NCBI RefSeq assembly: GCF_963924245.1
Contig: NC_086292.1
Location: 18,663,933-18,727,932, forward strand
Reading direction: 5' to 3'
Length of the DNA: 64,000 bases
Origin: Chroicocephalus ridibundus
Lineage: Eukaryota; Chordata; Aves; Charadriiformes; Laridae
How positions within the stretch are numbered: position 1 is the stretch's first letter; the number at the start of each line of letters is the position of its first letter. The position numbers and the translations under genes are program-made. This document shows positions 27,244-40,925 of this stretch, in pieces. The notes beneath the pieces are model-generated. The model did no database searches, was not told the DNA's origin, and worked only from the letters and a program-made list of their open reading frames with translations.

Positions 27244-29504
27244 CAATAGATACTTCTATATCCAAGACTTTTCAATGATTCTTATGAAGCTTATACTTTC
27301 CCTCTGTCATTAATCTACTTTAAGTCTCTTTCTCCTCCACATTAAATTAATTAATTTTCTCCTATATATGGCAACCAACTTCATCATATACTCCTACTTC
27401 CACTCTAATGACTGAAAACCTGGAGACATGAGCAAAGGAAAAAGCTTTATGGTTATTTAGCTTGATATTGCAATGAAGCTCCTCAGACAGTGATAGCCAA
27501 CCTAAAGTGTTTTGGTAAAATCAGATAGTCATGTAAAAACCTGTCATTTCTATCAGTATAAGACTTTCTGAATGAGCTTTAGACTGCTGTTGGAGGATGA
27601 CTTGCACGATCACAAGGTTACTGAGCAAAACCAACATTAAGTCATTCACATTTAATTCACAAGACTTTTGCAGCTGGGAGAGCATAAAGATACCTGGCTT
27701 TACTAAAACTTTGAAACACAGATTACTTGGAGGTGGATGAAGTGACTGTATTTATTTAACTGTTATTAAATAGAATATTTAATAATATTCTCCAGATTGA
27801 ATGTATACAAGAACATATAATGCTGATAAGTAACTGTTCATATTTGAACTTTCAAACCTTTTGTGTTAGGGTTTAAAAAAATTAAGTTGATTTAAACAGA
27901 TAAAAGTAAATCTAATCAGAGACACTGAGTAACATCTCAAAAAATCTTAGTGATCTAAAAGTGTTCCCTATGAAAACTGAGTTCTCAACTCCTGGAAGGA
28001 CAAAAGGATTCATAATCTTGAAAAGTATTAAATATCTTCACAGAGCAGTGTTCTATGGCCATACAGACAGAAAACAAAAAGCAGATGTTTTACTCAGCAA
28101 GCAAGAATTTGGTTTTTGTATCATAATTTTATTAAAGTCACACTTTTCATTTGACCTCCAACCATCTGTGGACCTTTCCTGGCTCAGCTCTTTGAGCAAA
28201 GATTGAATGGATGGCACTGGACATCTTTCATAATTTGATTATCATATTGAGTTTGTCGTTGCAGATTCTGATACTGAATTCCTGCTATCATTTATGACGG
28301 CTAGCCTATGTTTTTGAATGCTTATTAACTAATAAATCTGTTCCTTATTTTAAAAAATGTATGCGCTGGTCTTTCATTAGAAGGGCTCCAAGCATGTGGA
28401 TTTGTATCCAAACCAGTCACAGCTAGATCTATTACCTGCATCAAGATTCTGGTGTTTCTAGCACATAATCTTGTGCCCAGACTGCTGCCATAAAGCATGC
28501 ACAATGATGTGGAACAGCAAAAAAGCTACAGTAGTAGGTGTATGAGATTGGAGCATTACTCACAAACAGCAAAACTTATGAGTCAGCTCTGGTGAGCAAA
28601 CTAAATGAGTGCTAGGAAAACCTTTTGTATAGCATCTTCATGTACATTACACATCTTCATGCCACAAGAAAATATTTTATCACCATTTGAAATAATTTAA
28701 ATATCTTAACATTCTGTACCTGTAAATGCAAGAGACAATTACCACGAAGCACTGAATGAATACAAGGGATCAAGAAAAAATTTCAAGATATTCTCTTAAG
28801 GGATAATAAAAAGAATTTCAGCTGTATGTAAATAACCAAAAAGCATAAGATTCTATTTCTGTAATTCAAACCAGGAAGAACAGGGGATGCAGCTGAGGAA
28901 ATTTAAAATACTATTCTAAGATATATACACTTGAAAGAGATGTCTGAAGTATAAGTAGGGAAGTATTAATACCACTGCAAAATATGGTAAAATTAAGTTG
29001 TTCTGGAACAGGAGGGTCAGGAAAACAGAATCTGCTAAATGAGTGAGGATTGCAAATTGTTGGCTTGTTCATCCCAGAAAAATGAAGGTTTCATAAAGGT
29101 AGGGTTCCTATAAGTTCAGGGGGGTGATACACATGAGAGAAGTAAATACCAGAAGAATTAGCATGTTGGAAGAAGAGCAAGTAGATATAAACCAGCAATG
29201 AATAAGTCTTCTAAGACATTAGAAGGTTTCCTAAGCAGTAGGAGATCTTCAGTAACTTAGTAACGGTTTATGCATTTATAACTTTTTTTTTAGTCTAGAC
29301 CTTCCAATGATCCTTTCTAGTCAATATACTCCTACATTAGAAATCCAATAAAATGAAAAAAAATGGTAGCAGTACTAAATAATCCTTCAGTTACCACAGG
29401 CTAATTGTCAGTGATTTAATGAAACAGAAAATAATGCAAAAAGCTTTGTTTCTCACAAAGTTTAGAAAATATTTTATGAGTATAAATAGAAGAAAATGTT
29501 TTCT

Positions 29505-29635
29505 TTAAGACAAAAAACAAAAACAAAGGCAATCATTTTGATACTGGTGTGATTAAAAAAAAAAGGCAAAAACCAAACAAACACCCAAAAAACCACAACA
29601 AAATGCCACCGCAATAAAAAAAAAACCCAAAAGCC
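29505..29635. repeat. A/C-rich low-complexity tract
   Basis: About 130 bp dominated by A and C (ACAAAAACAAAGG, CCAAACAAACACCC and similar), including A10 runs. No element body is recognisable on either side. Confidence 0.8.
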
Positions 29636-30204
29636 AGCCCTCTTTTGGATACTATTGAATTAATTGCGTAGATTTAACTTTCTCCCAGCTTTCTTTGAAA
29701 GCCTCAAAAGCTTTATTAGCATGAGAAAAGCTATCCATGAATAGAGAGAATGGAAGCCATCATGAAATTCCTAAATTTTGTGATGTTGCTCTACAGAAAT
29801 ATACATAGGGAAAATATGCACCTGCCTCTATTTCTGGAGGAGGGTGAAATTAAGGCAATATTTTAACTGCAACAGGTAGACCTTTGGCAACTCAGACTAT
29901 GAATCTCTTCACTTGTAGCATTTCCATCATCTCCAAACACATTTTTCTTACTTCAATGGCTATTTCTTTTCTTTTTCATTTTTATTTGATAATTCTTTAT
30001 ATGTCACACACACCAATTATGAAAACAAAAAAGACAATTATAGACTTTGAATGTGTTTATCTGTATGTGTTACCCTACACAGCACATCTATTGGTTTAAC
30101 AGTTATCATGCTTATTCATTTATTATTTTTTGTTTCCAAATGAGTTCTACTAGAGGTGTTGTTTTAAATACTAAGGTCCAAATCCTGCTGCCAAGAAGTG
30201 GCAG

Positions 30205-30261
30205 TGTAGTAGAACTCATTCATTAGTAGAACTACAAGCACTGTAGTAGAACTCATTCATT
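30205..30261. repeat. 37-bp direct duplication (1.5 copies)
   Basis: TGTAGTAGAACTCATTCATT occurs exactly at 30205-30224 and again at 30242-30261, a spacing of 37 bp. The intervening 17 bp includes TAGTAGAACTAC, which is partly the same sequence again. A recent local duplication is the simplest explanation. Confidence 0.85.
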
Positions 30262-31827
30262 TTTGCTCTGTTTATCCCACCTGTTCCTTTGTTGTTGTTC
30301 ATGTAATGTAGCTGCCCATACAGCTAGTATCCTGGCCTGTTTCTTTATGCATTCTTATTCCAGAGAAGGGAAACATTTCCCTTACTTTTAGTTTAATTTA
30401 CCTTACATTTAAATGAGTATGTTACTTCAGAGAGTGCTTCCAGTCCAGCATACAGGACTAGATGACAATAGGGTTTCTTGGCCAATCTTCAGAAAAGAAC
30501 ATTGTATAATAAGATTATTTGATTTCAGACCATGTCTCAACAATAGTATACACAATACCTGATATCCATAAGACCCACAACTTCAAGGGTCAGAACTGAG
30601 CCATAGAAAAAGTTTTTTCTTTTAAGCAGCAGTTTACACTGAGCATTGTGGCATGGGGGAAAGAACATTTCAGAGATGAGGATACAGATGATGTAAAAAT
30701 GTTACAAACCAGTTTGGAAATGTTTTCATGCTTCCTAAATGATTTGTCTGTGGCCTGAATTATTCCTGCAGCTATAAGAGCTGTGGGTCATACTGCTCGG
30801 CAAATCACAGCCAACTTTTTTAGACAAAGTTAACTAATGCAAGCTGTTCCCAGCAAACTGAGAACAAAAACCTTCCTAAACACCTGAGCACCTTCACAGC
30901 TAAGGAAACATGAAGTTCTACATGATGCCCTAAACTTGTAGGAATTCCTTTCACAGCAGGAATTCAATACAAATATAAATAGAATCCTTCATCTCATGAT
31001 ATTCTCCACATTGAATATTCATTCTTCTGGGTTTTCTTATTGCTTCTTTAGAAAACACTATTTTTCCCACTGGTCCAAATTGTGAATTGTGATTACTATA
31101 TACAGCAGTATAAATTGGCATCGCAGTGGAGACTTAGCTGCACATCTTTCTGCCTATATTTATAATCCACCACCACCTGTATATTTTGGATCTAATACAA
31201 CGCATATAGCAGTACAGTGAGATTCTCTTTGGAGACTTCAGTCACATACAAGATTACCTGTGTTCTCTTTCCAGGCTCACAACTCTTTACAGTAATTTGT
31301 GACAGCAGGATTAGCCCATAGCACGTATTTTCTGAATTATCATAGCTACCAATGTTCTTCTGCTGTCCCGAGAGTCCTTTTGCCTCCTTTTTTACTACAT
31401 TGTGTGAACTAAAGACCGAATTGCCACACCTCAAGTCAAGTACTCTGTTACCTAATTCGGAATAACTAGTTTGTGTATTTTTAAGGAAGACTGAAGAACA
31501 CAGAGAACTTACTTGTAAACTAGACAGCAACTGAGAAGCTTAAAAACATATTTATCTTTTGAAGACGAGATACAGAAAGCAAGCTGTTCTCCAAGAGGTG
31601 GACTTTTACATATAAACACACACATTCTCATACAAAGGCTCAAACTCAGAGTTACAGAATGACAACCATACCGCAATGCAATCAGTAGCTAGAGAATACG
31701 ATCTAATGAAGAACCAAAGCACTAATTTCATTTATTTTTTCATCCTTCCAAAGCTTATAAAATCATTCTGTTCCACCATTATAAAAATTCTGCTGATATG
31801 CCATACATTCACAATGGGAACCTGCTG

Positions 31828-31885
31828 TGGGTTTTTTTGTTTGTTTGTCTGGGTTTTTTTTTTTTTGTTTGTTGTTTTTTTTTTA
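31828..31885. repeat. T/G-rich low-complexity tract
   Basis: A T-rich tract with GTTTGTTTG interruptions, about 58 bp. On the opposite strand it is A/C-rich, like the tracts at 12.4 and 29.5 kb. Confidence 0.85.
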
Positions 31886-32478
31886 ATTCCTAGAAAGCTG
31901 GAAAAGACAAGACTTTCCAAAAGAAAAAGGACTTGAAACTCAGCCAGCCATCTACAAGCGATCCTACAAAGACGGTATGAGCTACATTTCTATACCATGA
32001 TGAAAAGCCTAGAAGAAATGACTGGGAATGCACTGACTTTAGAAGTTTCTATTCCCTCTTTTAGACACTGATATAAAAATCATATATGCCATATTTTGCC
32101 TATAAGTATCTCTGGAAAAATTATAAATTATATAAATTTAAACTATTATTCTCATCTTTTATATCTATTCTTTTTTAGTTAATCTTTTTTAATTACATTT
32201 ATGTGAGATAGCTTTTACTTTTATACCTTTTTGATTTTGAACCATTTTCAGATTATACTCAGGATTTATTTTCTATTCCATCACTCCTCTTTGACTTTCC
32301 CTTTCCTACCTCCTAACTTCATACAACTTCGTATCTACCACATATTCTTAAGCTCAGTCTTTTTGCTCAAGCTTTCCAGAACTTTTCTGCACCATTGCCT
32401 TCAGCATGGGCTTGGTTTTGCCTGGTTGAATTTATTAGTGGTGTTTTATAAACAACTAACTATAAGCACCTAAGAATA

Positions 32479-32536
32479 CAGGATTTGAGAAAGAAATCCC
32501 AGCCTGACAAATTTAAGGAGGGATTTCTCAAATCTT
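32479..32536. repeat. Imperfect inverted repeat (hairpin)
   Basis: GGATTTGAGAAAGAAATCCC (32481-32500) pairs with GGGATTTCTCAAATCTT (32520-32536), apart from a 3-nt bulge. The loop is about 19 nt. No function is indicated. Confidence 0.65.
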
Positions 32537-34669
32537 GAGCAGTTGGGGTTTTGCCACAGGTAACAGCCTGGTCTCCCTTCACAGCTGTACCAATAGGAGG
32601 GTCAGATAAGCTAAATAGAGGTAACAGTGAATGTCTGGTACCTCATGCTCCTTTTTTAGAATAATTTTAAAAGCAAATAGTCATAATATTTGAAACAAAT
32701 ATTCTGTCTAGATAAGACAATGAAACACAAATATATGTTTTGTAGTGTTTTGTAAATGGGAACGTTTCTCTTCATGGTAAATAAATTTGAATGAACTGCA
32801 GCACAGAATAAAAGTAGTTCATTGCTCTGAACTCTAACAGCACTTGGGAAGAGGGGGAGACACACAGAGACAAGGGGGGGACTGGATTCGATTTTATTAT
32901 TATTTATTTATACAGACTCATTCCTTGAACATTTGTTACAGCAAATATCAAGTATGTTCTCATACAGGGATATACTTAACTCCTGCAGGTTTTGGTGCCT
33001 GGTTTAGTGGCATTAGTAGTTCTAAAAGGAAAAAAAAAATCTTTTTACATTAAGAAAGAATAGTTGAGAAATTAGAAAACAGAGATTTCACCTTAGCTCA
33101 CACATGCAAAGCGTTGGACTTTTCATCACTGTAGGTGTTTTGGAGCAAGTTCAGCAGTAACCCTCTGTACAATCTTTCCATCTCTCCCACTAAGCCCCCA
33201 CAATCTCCTGTTGCACAAACAGAGCAGAAAATACTGCTGTGTTACTTCAGCAGATTGTCTGTGCTTTTTAGCTCTTCCTAAAGGAAGTCTGCGTGTTTGA
33301 TAACTCCTCTCTCTTCTGCTCTATTCATCACAACCTGGGCCATATGAATATCACCTTACTTCACTTCATTACTCAAGAGCAGTTTGCTATTTCTAAACTA
33401 AGACCTTCAGAAAGATTTTGGTATAAAAACCTCCTATAGATTTTGTAAACAAATGTAAAAATGATTCTTGGTCTCAAAGCAAGAGTGTGTATTGCCAACA
33501 AATATTATACATCCAAAAAGAATACAAAATTCTGGATGAACTTCAAATTTCAAAAAATTCAGTATAGATAAATTCCTTGAAGTTCAGAAACATATAAGTT
33601 TTAGGGGAGCCAAGGCACTGAACATGAAAAAATGTTATGTATATTCAATGTTGCATATTCACATACAGATTTTTTTCTCAGTTTTTCTTTTCTCACTAAT
33701 TGTGTCCCTTCTGAAAAGCCTTTCCAACCTGCTTAATTTGATTTTTGAAGTGGCCTTTTTATTTAACTAAGAATTTTTTGTGTTTGGTTTTGTGGATTTT
33801 TTTTTTTGTTTGTGGCTTTTTGTTTGGGTTTGGTTTTGACAAATTTCCTTTGAAAAATTTAGATAATTCTATCAATACCAATCAGCCTAGTTATGTTTCA
33901 TACATTACTGAAACTCTGGAAGAAAAAAAAACCTGTTTGTGAAACGTCTAAGCTAGAAGAAACCTCAATAAGATACTGTAGCATATTAAACTGTAACACC
34001 ACTAAAGCTTTCCTAGAAATATGACAGGTGTCAGCTAGTGAGGTGAAATATCGGCAAAACTTCTTTTTATTCCCACTGAATTGCGAGGTACAAAAACAAC
34101 AGAGAAAGAGCCTTGAAATTTCACAGATTTCTTACACAAGAGTCCTGGTGAGGAGTGTTTTGATGGTATAGATGCTCAATTAAATCAGCCTCTTTTTTTT
34201 GATATTTTAGCTAAATGAAAGAGGAGATGTGGGTGGAGAAAAACCCTCAAAAGTCCACTGATGATTTCATTATCATTTTATCTCAAAGGTTCAGAAATGA
34301 CAGAAGGAAGTTAAACACATTAGTTCAGTTTTGTGATGCCGATTGTACAATGTCGAAAATAATAGGGGCTTCTAATACATAGCTACTTTATATTTTATCT
34401 TTTATTCTGTTAACTATTTCTGAAGAATTAAAGACAAGCCAATCTCTGAACCTGGGTGGAAAAAGATTTGAAACTACCTGCGAGAGCAAATTTTTCTACA
34501 CTGGGGAAGAAATTTCAGAAGGCAAGTACAGATTAGCTAACAGCTATATGAATTAATTATTGCAGCGACTACTACTTATAAGATATATTTCACCGACTGC
34601 TACCTCAAAAAATTTAAAGCATTATAATGAATTCAATCAAGAGCTTTCCTCCAGACCAACAGTATATCT

Positions 34670-34732
34670 GCATATATATGTATATAAATACACATATATA
34701 CGCATGTATGTGTGTATATATATATATATAAC
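34670..34732. repeat. TA/TG dinucleotide microsatellite
   Basis: CATATATATG, TATATAAATACACATATATA and GTGTGTATATATATATATAT-type runs form an imperfect alternating purine-pyrimidine tract of about 63 bp. It is likely to vary in length between individuals. Confidence 0.9.
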
Positions 34733-36476
34733 ATTATAGCTACAGTTTTAGGGGCTAATGGGTTTGAGGATTATTTTTTGATGTACTACCTAGAATATAT
34801 TAAATGAAGAGTGCTTGTGTCATCGTAAATTGAAAGAGTGATATTAGGGAAGAGACATACGTTTACCAACAGAGTTCTTAGAAAAAGATCTTGCTATAGT
34901 ATTTAGATAAACGTTATGCACATAAATACCTTTTTCAAGTATTACACATTTCTTGTGCAATTCAAAACAACCTTTCCACAAATCTTAACCTTTTCTTCTC
35001 GTCTTTGCTGTATCTTATGGTTCCTGTTGCCTTTGCATCAGCAAGGAGATCAAAATCATGGTTATGTTTTATGTTTTTATTAAAGTTGTAACCTTTAAAA
35101 TATATCTCCATAGATAAAATACATAGGAACTCCTCACAAGTGAAGATATCCGTTAAAAACCCTAGTTATTTTCAAAATGCTCAGTGCTTTTCTGTGCATT
35201 GTATCAATTTCTCTAAAGTTTATTATTTAATTACTGTGTTATCAGTCCTCTGTATTCAGTCTTAAATAAATAAGTAAGAAGCTGAAACATGATACTTTGA
35301 GCCAATGCAATAACAGAAGTAGATGTTTTCGTTCCCTCAGCTCACATTGTATCTTGATAGCCGATTTCCTCATTTTGCTTTACAGGCATTATGAAGCGAT
35401 CATCATCAACACTCTCTTTCTGCCTGGGGTTTGATTTTTTGTTAATAAAGCATAAACAGAGTAAGTTCCAGCCTGTTGAATCTCAGCTTTTCAGGCAGTT
35501 TGCCTTACAGGTTTACTTAGTTCACAGAAAAAAAGTCTTCTTTTTGAGAAAGCCAATTCCAAACTACTTAGGTGGGCAAGAAACATCTGTCTGGTTAACT
35601 CTTTCACCTTGATCTTTCCATATGTTATCATATGTGACCTCCAAAGTGTGTTACTTTTTAAAGACATGGTCAAGCCCACTCCTTATACTTAATATTCACT
35701 GAACAAAATATAGTCACCCCACTTAACAGAGATTATCTGAGCTGCAATGCCTTTAATGCCAGCTGTAAGGTGTTAGCAATTTTGAGGAAAAGTATTAGAG
35801 CATAGAAGAGGAACGTAAATATAATTAATGTTTAGAGGTCAACACCTTTCCATGACTTTACATTCACACTGCACCGAAATGACAATGTTCCCCTGCTCCT
35901 GCACATGGTTTATTGCAACCCCTTTTCCAGTATGAAAAACTTTCTGAAATTCAACTCTACGTTCCTCGCAGTTGCACCTTAACCACAGCATAATGTATCA
36001 GGAAAACACATCACCTGCACTATTGGCACTTGTCTGGCATTCATTTCTAAAAGGGCAGTAACCCTTTTACACATTGAGTGTTATCTCAAAGCATGAAAAA
36101 AACTGCATAACTGATAAAAATAGAAAAAGAACTATTTTATTCCCAGTTGGTATTGCCTCTGTTCAACATGTTCAGGGTAGGTAGTTGTCCAGTACACAAC
36201 CACATATATCTGTATGACCACTATTACAGATAAAAGCCATGTGCAAGAATTGATTCAATGTAGATTTCACTGAATATCTCTATTTTTAGTGTTGACCTAC
36301 CTATAAAATGTGATAGCTAAATGCTTACCACACCTATTATTTAGCACATTTATAAAACGCTTTGAGAAGTGCAAATAAAACTCATAAAATGAGGTCTCTT
36401 TACAGTTATCAGGCAAATTCTGAAACCTATTTTCCTTTTTTCAGTGTCGGAAGCTTTTTATTTAATCTTTGATTTT

Positions 36477-37274
36477 CATAGAATCACCTAGGTTGGAAGG
36501 GACCTTTCAGATCATCGAGTCCGACCACCAACCTAACGCTGCCGAAATCACCACTAAACCATGTCCCTCAGCACCATGTCTACCCGTCTTTTAAATATCT
36601 CCAGGGATGGTGACTCCACCGCTTCCCTGGCCAGCCTGTTCCAATGCTTGACAACCCTTTCAGTGAAGAAATTTTTGCTAATATCCATCCTAAACCTCTC
36701 CTGGCAGAGCTTGAGGAGGCCGTTTCCTCTTATCCAATCGCTTGTTACTTGGCAGAAGAGGCAGACCCCCCCCCCGGCTATGCCCTCCTTTCAGGGAGTT
36801 GTAGAAACTGAGGTGGTCTCCCCTCAGCCACATTTTCTACAAACAAAACAACCCCAGCTCCCTTAGCTGTTCCCCATAAGACTTCTGCTCCAGACCCCTC
36901 CCCAGCTTCCTTGCCTTTCCCTGGACACGCTCCAGCACCTCAATGTCTGTCTTGAAGTGAGGGGCCCAAAACTGGACACAGTACTCGAGGTGGGGCCTCA
37001 CCAGCGCCAGGTACAGGGGAACAATCACTTCCCTAGTCCTGCTGGCCACACTATTCCTGATACAAGCCAGGATGCTACTGGCCTTGGCCACCTGGACACA
37101 CTGCTGGCTCATATTCAAGCTGACTGTCGACAAACACCCCCAGGTCCTTTGCTGCTGGGCAGCTCTCCAGCCACTTTTCCCCAAGCCTGTAGCAATGCAT
37201 GGGGTTGTTGTGACCCAAGTGCAGGACCCGGCACTTGGCCTTGTTGAACCTCATACCATTGGCCTTGGCCCATA
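36477..37274 (-). mobile_element. CR1 LINE, 5'-truncated, RT C-terminus plus 3'UTR
   Basis: This is the best-preserved transposon here, about 800 bp in reverse orientation. The plus strand opens with CATAGAATCACCTAGGTTGG, the reverse complement of the CR1 3' end with a single ATTCTATG unit. It continues through the CR1 end region (CAGCCTGTTCCAATGCTTG, about 36633) up to the position of the RT segment reading MRFNKAKCRVLHLGHNNP (about 37254-37201 on the minus strand). The minus frame 37184-36837 reads ILACIRNSVASRTREVIVPL, then PHLEYCVQFWAP and LRELGLF, the typical CR1 RT thumb/C-terminus. It is inactive. A frameshift near 37110-37125 separates the upstream frame from this one, a stop replaces the expected codon just after LGLF (about 36837), and C10 (36766-36775) sits in a damaged region. 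The truncated 5' end is normal for CR1. It resembles chicken-type CR1 subfamilies, but the subfamily was not determined. Confidence 0.95.
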
Positions 37275-40200
37275 CACTAACACTAAAAAAATATTTTTCA
37301 AAGTGCACTAATCACAATTATCTGTAGCTATGAAACTTTCTGACTGCTCTTGTGATTTAAATCACACAGAATCTATTGACACTCCTCAGACTTTTGGCAG
37401 CCATCAGACTTCCCTGAGCTTGTGCACAACTCTAACAACCATGTTTGATGCAACAGTCCTTGAAGTCAGATGGATCCCTGCCAAGGCTGCTCCCTCTGCT
37501 GACTCACTGGAAGAGAAAGCGGAGGAAGAAAAGAACATCTGTTTTTCTTTATGGAGGAAATAGCCCTAGTGTCAGGTTTTATTCACACCTACCTATTACC
37601 TGTAAAGAGGCAAGAGAAAATATGCTTGATATTACATATTTTACCTAGTATGCAGTGGCACAGAGGATTTTGGTAGCTCATGCATGAGGCCTGCTGCTCT
37701 TGTAGCTGTGCTACGCTGTGATTTGTGACACACTTTGCTTGCTCTCTGACTGGCTCAAATCCCACCTTCAACTCCCATGTTCACTTCCACAATCTACCTT
37801 GAGGCTCCTTAACAGCTCATAGTATCAAAGTTACTGAGGAAGAAACTAGCTGATATTTCTTCCTCCTCCAACACTTCTTAGTTCACTACACAGAAAAATG
37901 GGAAAGGAAAATTAATTCTAATATATAACAGCACATACACTGCCTACAGTTGCAAGTCTGCCCATATCTGAAGCAGTGTAACACTCTCATCAAGCACAGG
38001 GAAGATATCCAAGGAAAGATAGCTCTTAAGTATGTTCTCAAGCCATCTGTGAACATTTTAAAGCGTGTTCCAAAGCACGCAGGAGACTATGGCATCATTT
38101 CGAATGTAAGCAAAATACATGGCACATGGCTGGATCCAAATAAATTCCTTCTGTAGGGAGGTTAGTAGTAATCCACATAGTTCTTTAAGCTTTATTTTAC
38201 CTTTCCAGTGCTGTGACTGGTGACTTTTAGACTGTGTAACTCCATTGCTTATAGATGATTATTTTGCTCCGTTAATAGCCTCCTGTAGAAAGGCAAATCT
38301 TTTATGGGCTTTCTTAGAAGAAAAGCCAGCAGGGTCCATGCTGAAGCTTTCCTCTTTCCATCTTCCATGTATAGAAATAATGCATTTGGAGTCAAAGAAA
38401 AAAACCCAAAGATACTATTGAACATACTCCTAAGACTAGAAACTTCTGTCTGAATGAATTGCTTTCTTTTAGAAACTATGCCAAATTGATTTCTTTAAAT
38501 AAAGGTTTATTTTAAAGGAGGTCCTGTTATGTTCATTGAGAGTAAACTCTTATGGTAACAGCCTGTCTTTTGCAGTTAATTGCTGCTTGTCTCCTTGGAT
38601 ATCATCATTTGCATAATTGTGATTCTTTTCAATAAAAAGGGATTATATAATCTTGGAGAAGCAAACATCATAAAATTTAAATTTACATGAAATTAAAGGA
38701 ATAAGTATTCCATGGTAACAGTGCTATTAACTTCCACCAAAGAATAAAGTCTTTAATATTATAAAGTCAACGTATTTATAGAAAATCACTTAGACTATGC
38801 TGCTTCTCAAATGTCATGCAAAATTAAAACATCAGACCATACTTTGAAGCAACATTAACGAAATAAATATTAATGCCAACTTTAAGTGTTTGTAATAAGG
38901 ACATAAGGTTCTCCTGAGGTCAGTTTCACATTTCTGAATTGGAAAATTTGTACCCCTTGTAAGTGCAAAATAAACAATTGGATTGCAATTTTATAAATAA
39001 GAGTAAATTTCAAAGTATATGCCATAGTAAGTTTTCCATGCCTTTCAGCAGACACATTTGCATAACCCATGGTTGCATAAATGAACTGCAACAAGTTGCA
39101 GTGAGATTCTGAGCTTATAGCTGAGTTTTTCCTGCCAGGGTAACTGGACCATTTATCCCTTCCCTTTTTATGTATGGATTAATTAATTGTATTTGTTCTT
39201 ATTGCCACTAACATTTGAAATTGCCGAGAGCCCATGGCAGGCTAATCTAATTAAGAAAGTGCTTTGTAAGCTGAAGAACAAACCCAATTTAGTTCAAAGG
39301 TTTGACACTGAAGAGCTACCAACTTAAATCCTCTAACATTAAGTGTCAGTGAATTCCTAACAAATTCTTCCACAATATATTGTGGTACATCTAATACTCT
39401 AAGAATTTAAATTTGGCCAAACTCCAGCTTAAAACCAGAAAACAACCACTCAATACCTCCTTCCCACCTTGCTTAGCACCATCCAACTTCCCACAAAGTT
39501 TCTACTTTCTGCCAAGTCAGCTATGTTTTTGATATGTTAAGAGAATTTAATTCAATTAAATCCCAGTGATGACCTTGATTGTCATTCATATATGCAACCT
39601 CAGATCAGCCAGTGTGGAGATCATAAGTATGGAACGTAACTCAACACAACCAGCTCCATTCTAGAAAGAAGAGTCTCAAACGTTGAAGTAAGATGATAGA
39701 GACACAATTCAAAGCAGAATGTAAAAAGACTGATGAGAATAAGCACCTCTAACTTCTTTGAAGGTCGAAAAATTTGCTGCTCCAGTCTGATAACAAGTAC
39801 TTTTCCCTTAACCTTTATATAGTTAAACAGGCATGACAGAAAAATAAGCAGGCTAAATAATCTAGATGTCATCATGATCTGATGATGAATGAATACGAGC
39901 CTGTTGCCTCAGCACACTATGCAGCTCTTCAGCTCGGCACAGTGACTGACAAGAATTCTTCCTAGAAAAAACTATTGGCCACAAATCAAGGAGTCTTTGC
40001 CTTCTGGAATATTTTTTAGCTAAAGACTGTTCAGAAAGACAGATAAAATCACATAGCCTGTGACGCCCACCTCAGCACTCAGAAAAGAGCAACTGTATGT
40101 AAGAACCAATGTAGTTTGTTCCTCAAATGGCAAAAGATTTTAACCCAGCAAATGAGAATGTCCCTGCCTGCCCTGCTCTGCCATGTCTGCTGCGAGGAGT

Positions 40201-40925
40201 TCAGAAGCTATGAATCAATGTTCACAGCAAAGTAAACCATTTTGTCAAAATTCAGTGTACATATTGAAAAAGATATCCAGAACAATAAAAATAACTGTAT
40301 TTATTTTAGGCATGAATCTTGGCTATTGTAATTGTTTGGGAATATAGACAATGCAGAAAATCAGCCTGCATGTGCTTTGTATTTGCCTTTCTCATTGGAG
40401 CCAAATATGTTAAATGTTCCTGCTTAAAAATAAGCATCAAGGGAAAAAATAGTAACCAAAGACTGGGTGGGGAGATCCTTTAATCATTCATTCGGGACCA
40501 AAAAAAATATTAAATAAATCCTTTCTAGTTCTATAAGTGCAAACGATTGGAAGACTTCCTTTGCAAAGAGACACCTCTGCAAAGTGCAGTAACACAAAAA
40601 CAACAAACCAAACGAACACTATTTCCCTAAGTATCCTATCTTCAGTTAAGAATATGATATGGTGTAACAACACAATAAGAAATAGTTTCTCACTGAGACA
40701 CAAATTCATATTCAACAAAGCAAAATAAGGAAAAGGAGAGAACAGGCATCCACATCTTGAGATTTGATCTTGAGATAAGAAAATATTTACAAGCTTGGAA
40801 GAGTGACTTCAGATAAAAACCAAGAAATTTATGGTATTTATTCCATTGTGTTGGACCCCTGGATGCAAAATAACCTGCATTTACAAAGTAATAATATACA
40901 GTGTGTTGGAAGTGCTTGATGAAAG
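37275..40925. other. AT-rich non-coding stretch, no gene seen
   Basis: No exon was recognised. Near 38570-38660 and 39160-39290 the sequence is rich in TAATTA-type homeodomain words, with an ATTTGCAT octamer at 38607-38614. This is suggestive of, but does not show, conserved regulatory DNA. Confidence 0.6.

Larger units (their letters stand above)
21351..31827. other. AT-rich non-coding stretch, no gene seen
   Basis: No exon or RNA gene was recognised. Simple features include an AG-rich patch at 26835-26872, an A-rich tract with polyA (27185-27243), an A/C tract (about 26140-26175), a larger A/C tract (29505-29635) and a 37-bp duplication (30205-30261). A GC-richer patch at about 25550-25660 has no match I can name. 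The minus-strand frame at 31192-31530 (112 codons, ATG start) has no recognisable domain. Confidence 0.65.
31886..36476. other. AT-rich non-coding stretch, no gene seen
   Basis: No exon was recognised with confidence. The stretch holds a hairpin (32479-32536), a T/G-rich tract (about 33779-33838), a TA/TG microsatellite (34670-34732) and one splice-site-flanked 75-bp segment (35386-35460), described under findings. Confidence 0.65.

Noticed and set aside
27019..27265. Lysine-rich and Phe-rich frames
   Set aside because: Translations of an A-rich tract on the two strands.
31192..31530. 112-codon minus-strand frame with ATG
   Set aside because: Scattered Cys and Ser gave a passing resemblance to a secreted domain, but there is no signal peptide, motif or splice context.
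36561..37311. Plus-strand and alternative minus frames over the CR1 at 36.5 kb
   Set aside because: Shadows of the CR1 reverse-transcriptase coding strand. The plus-strand products match no family.
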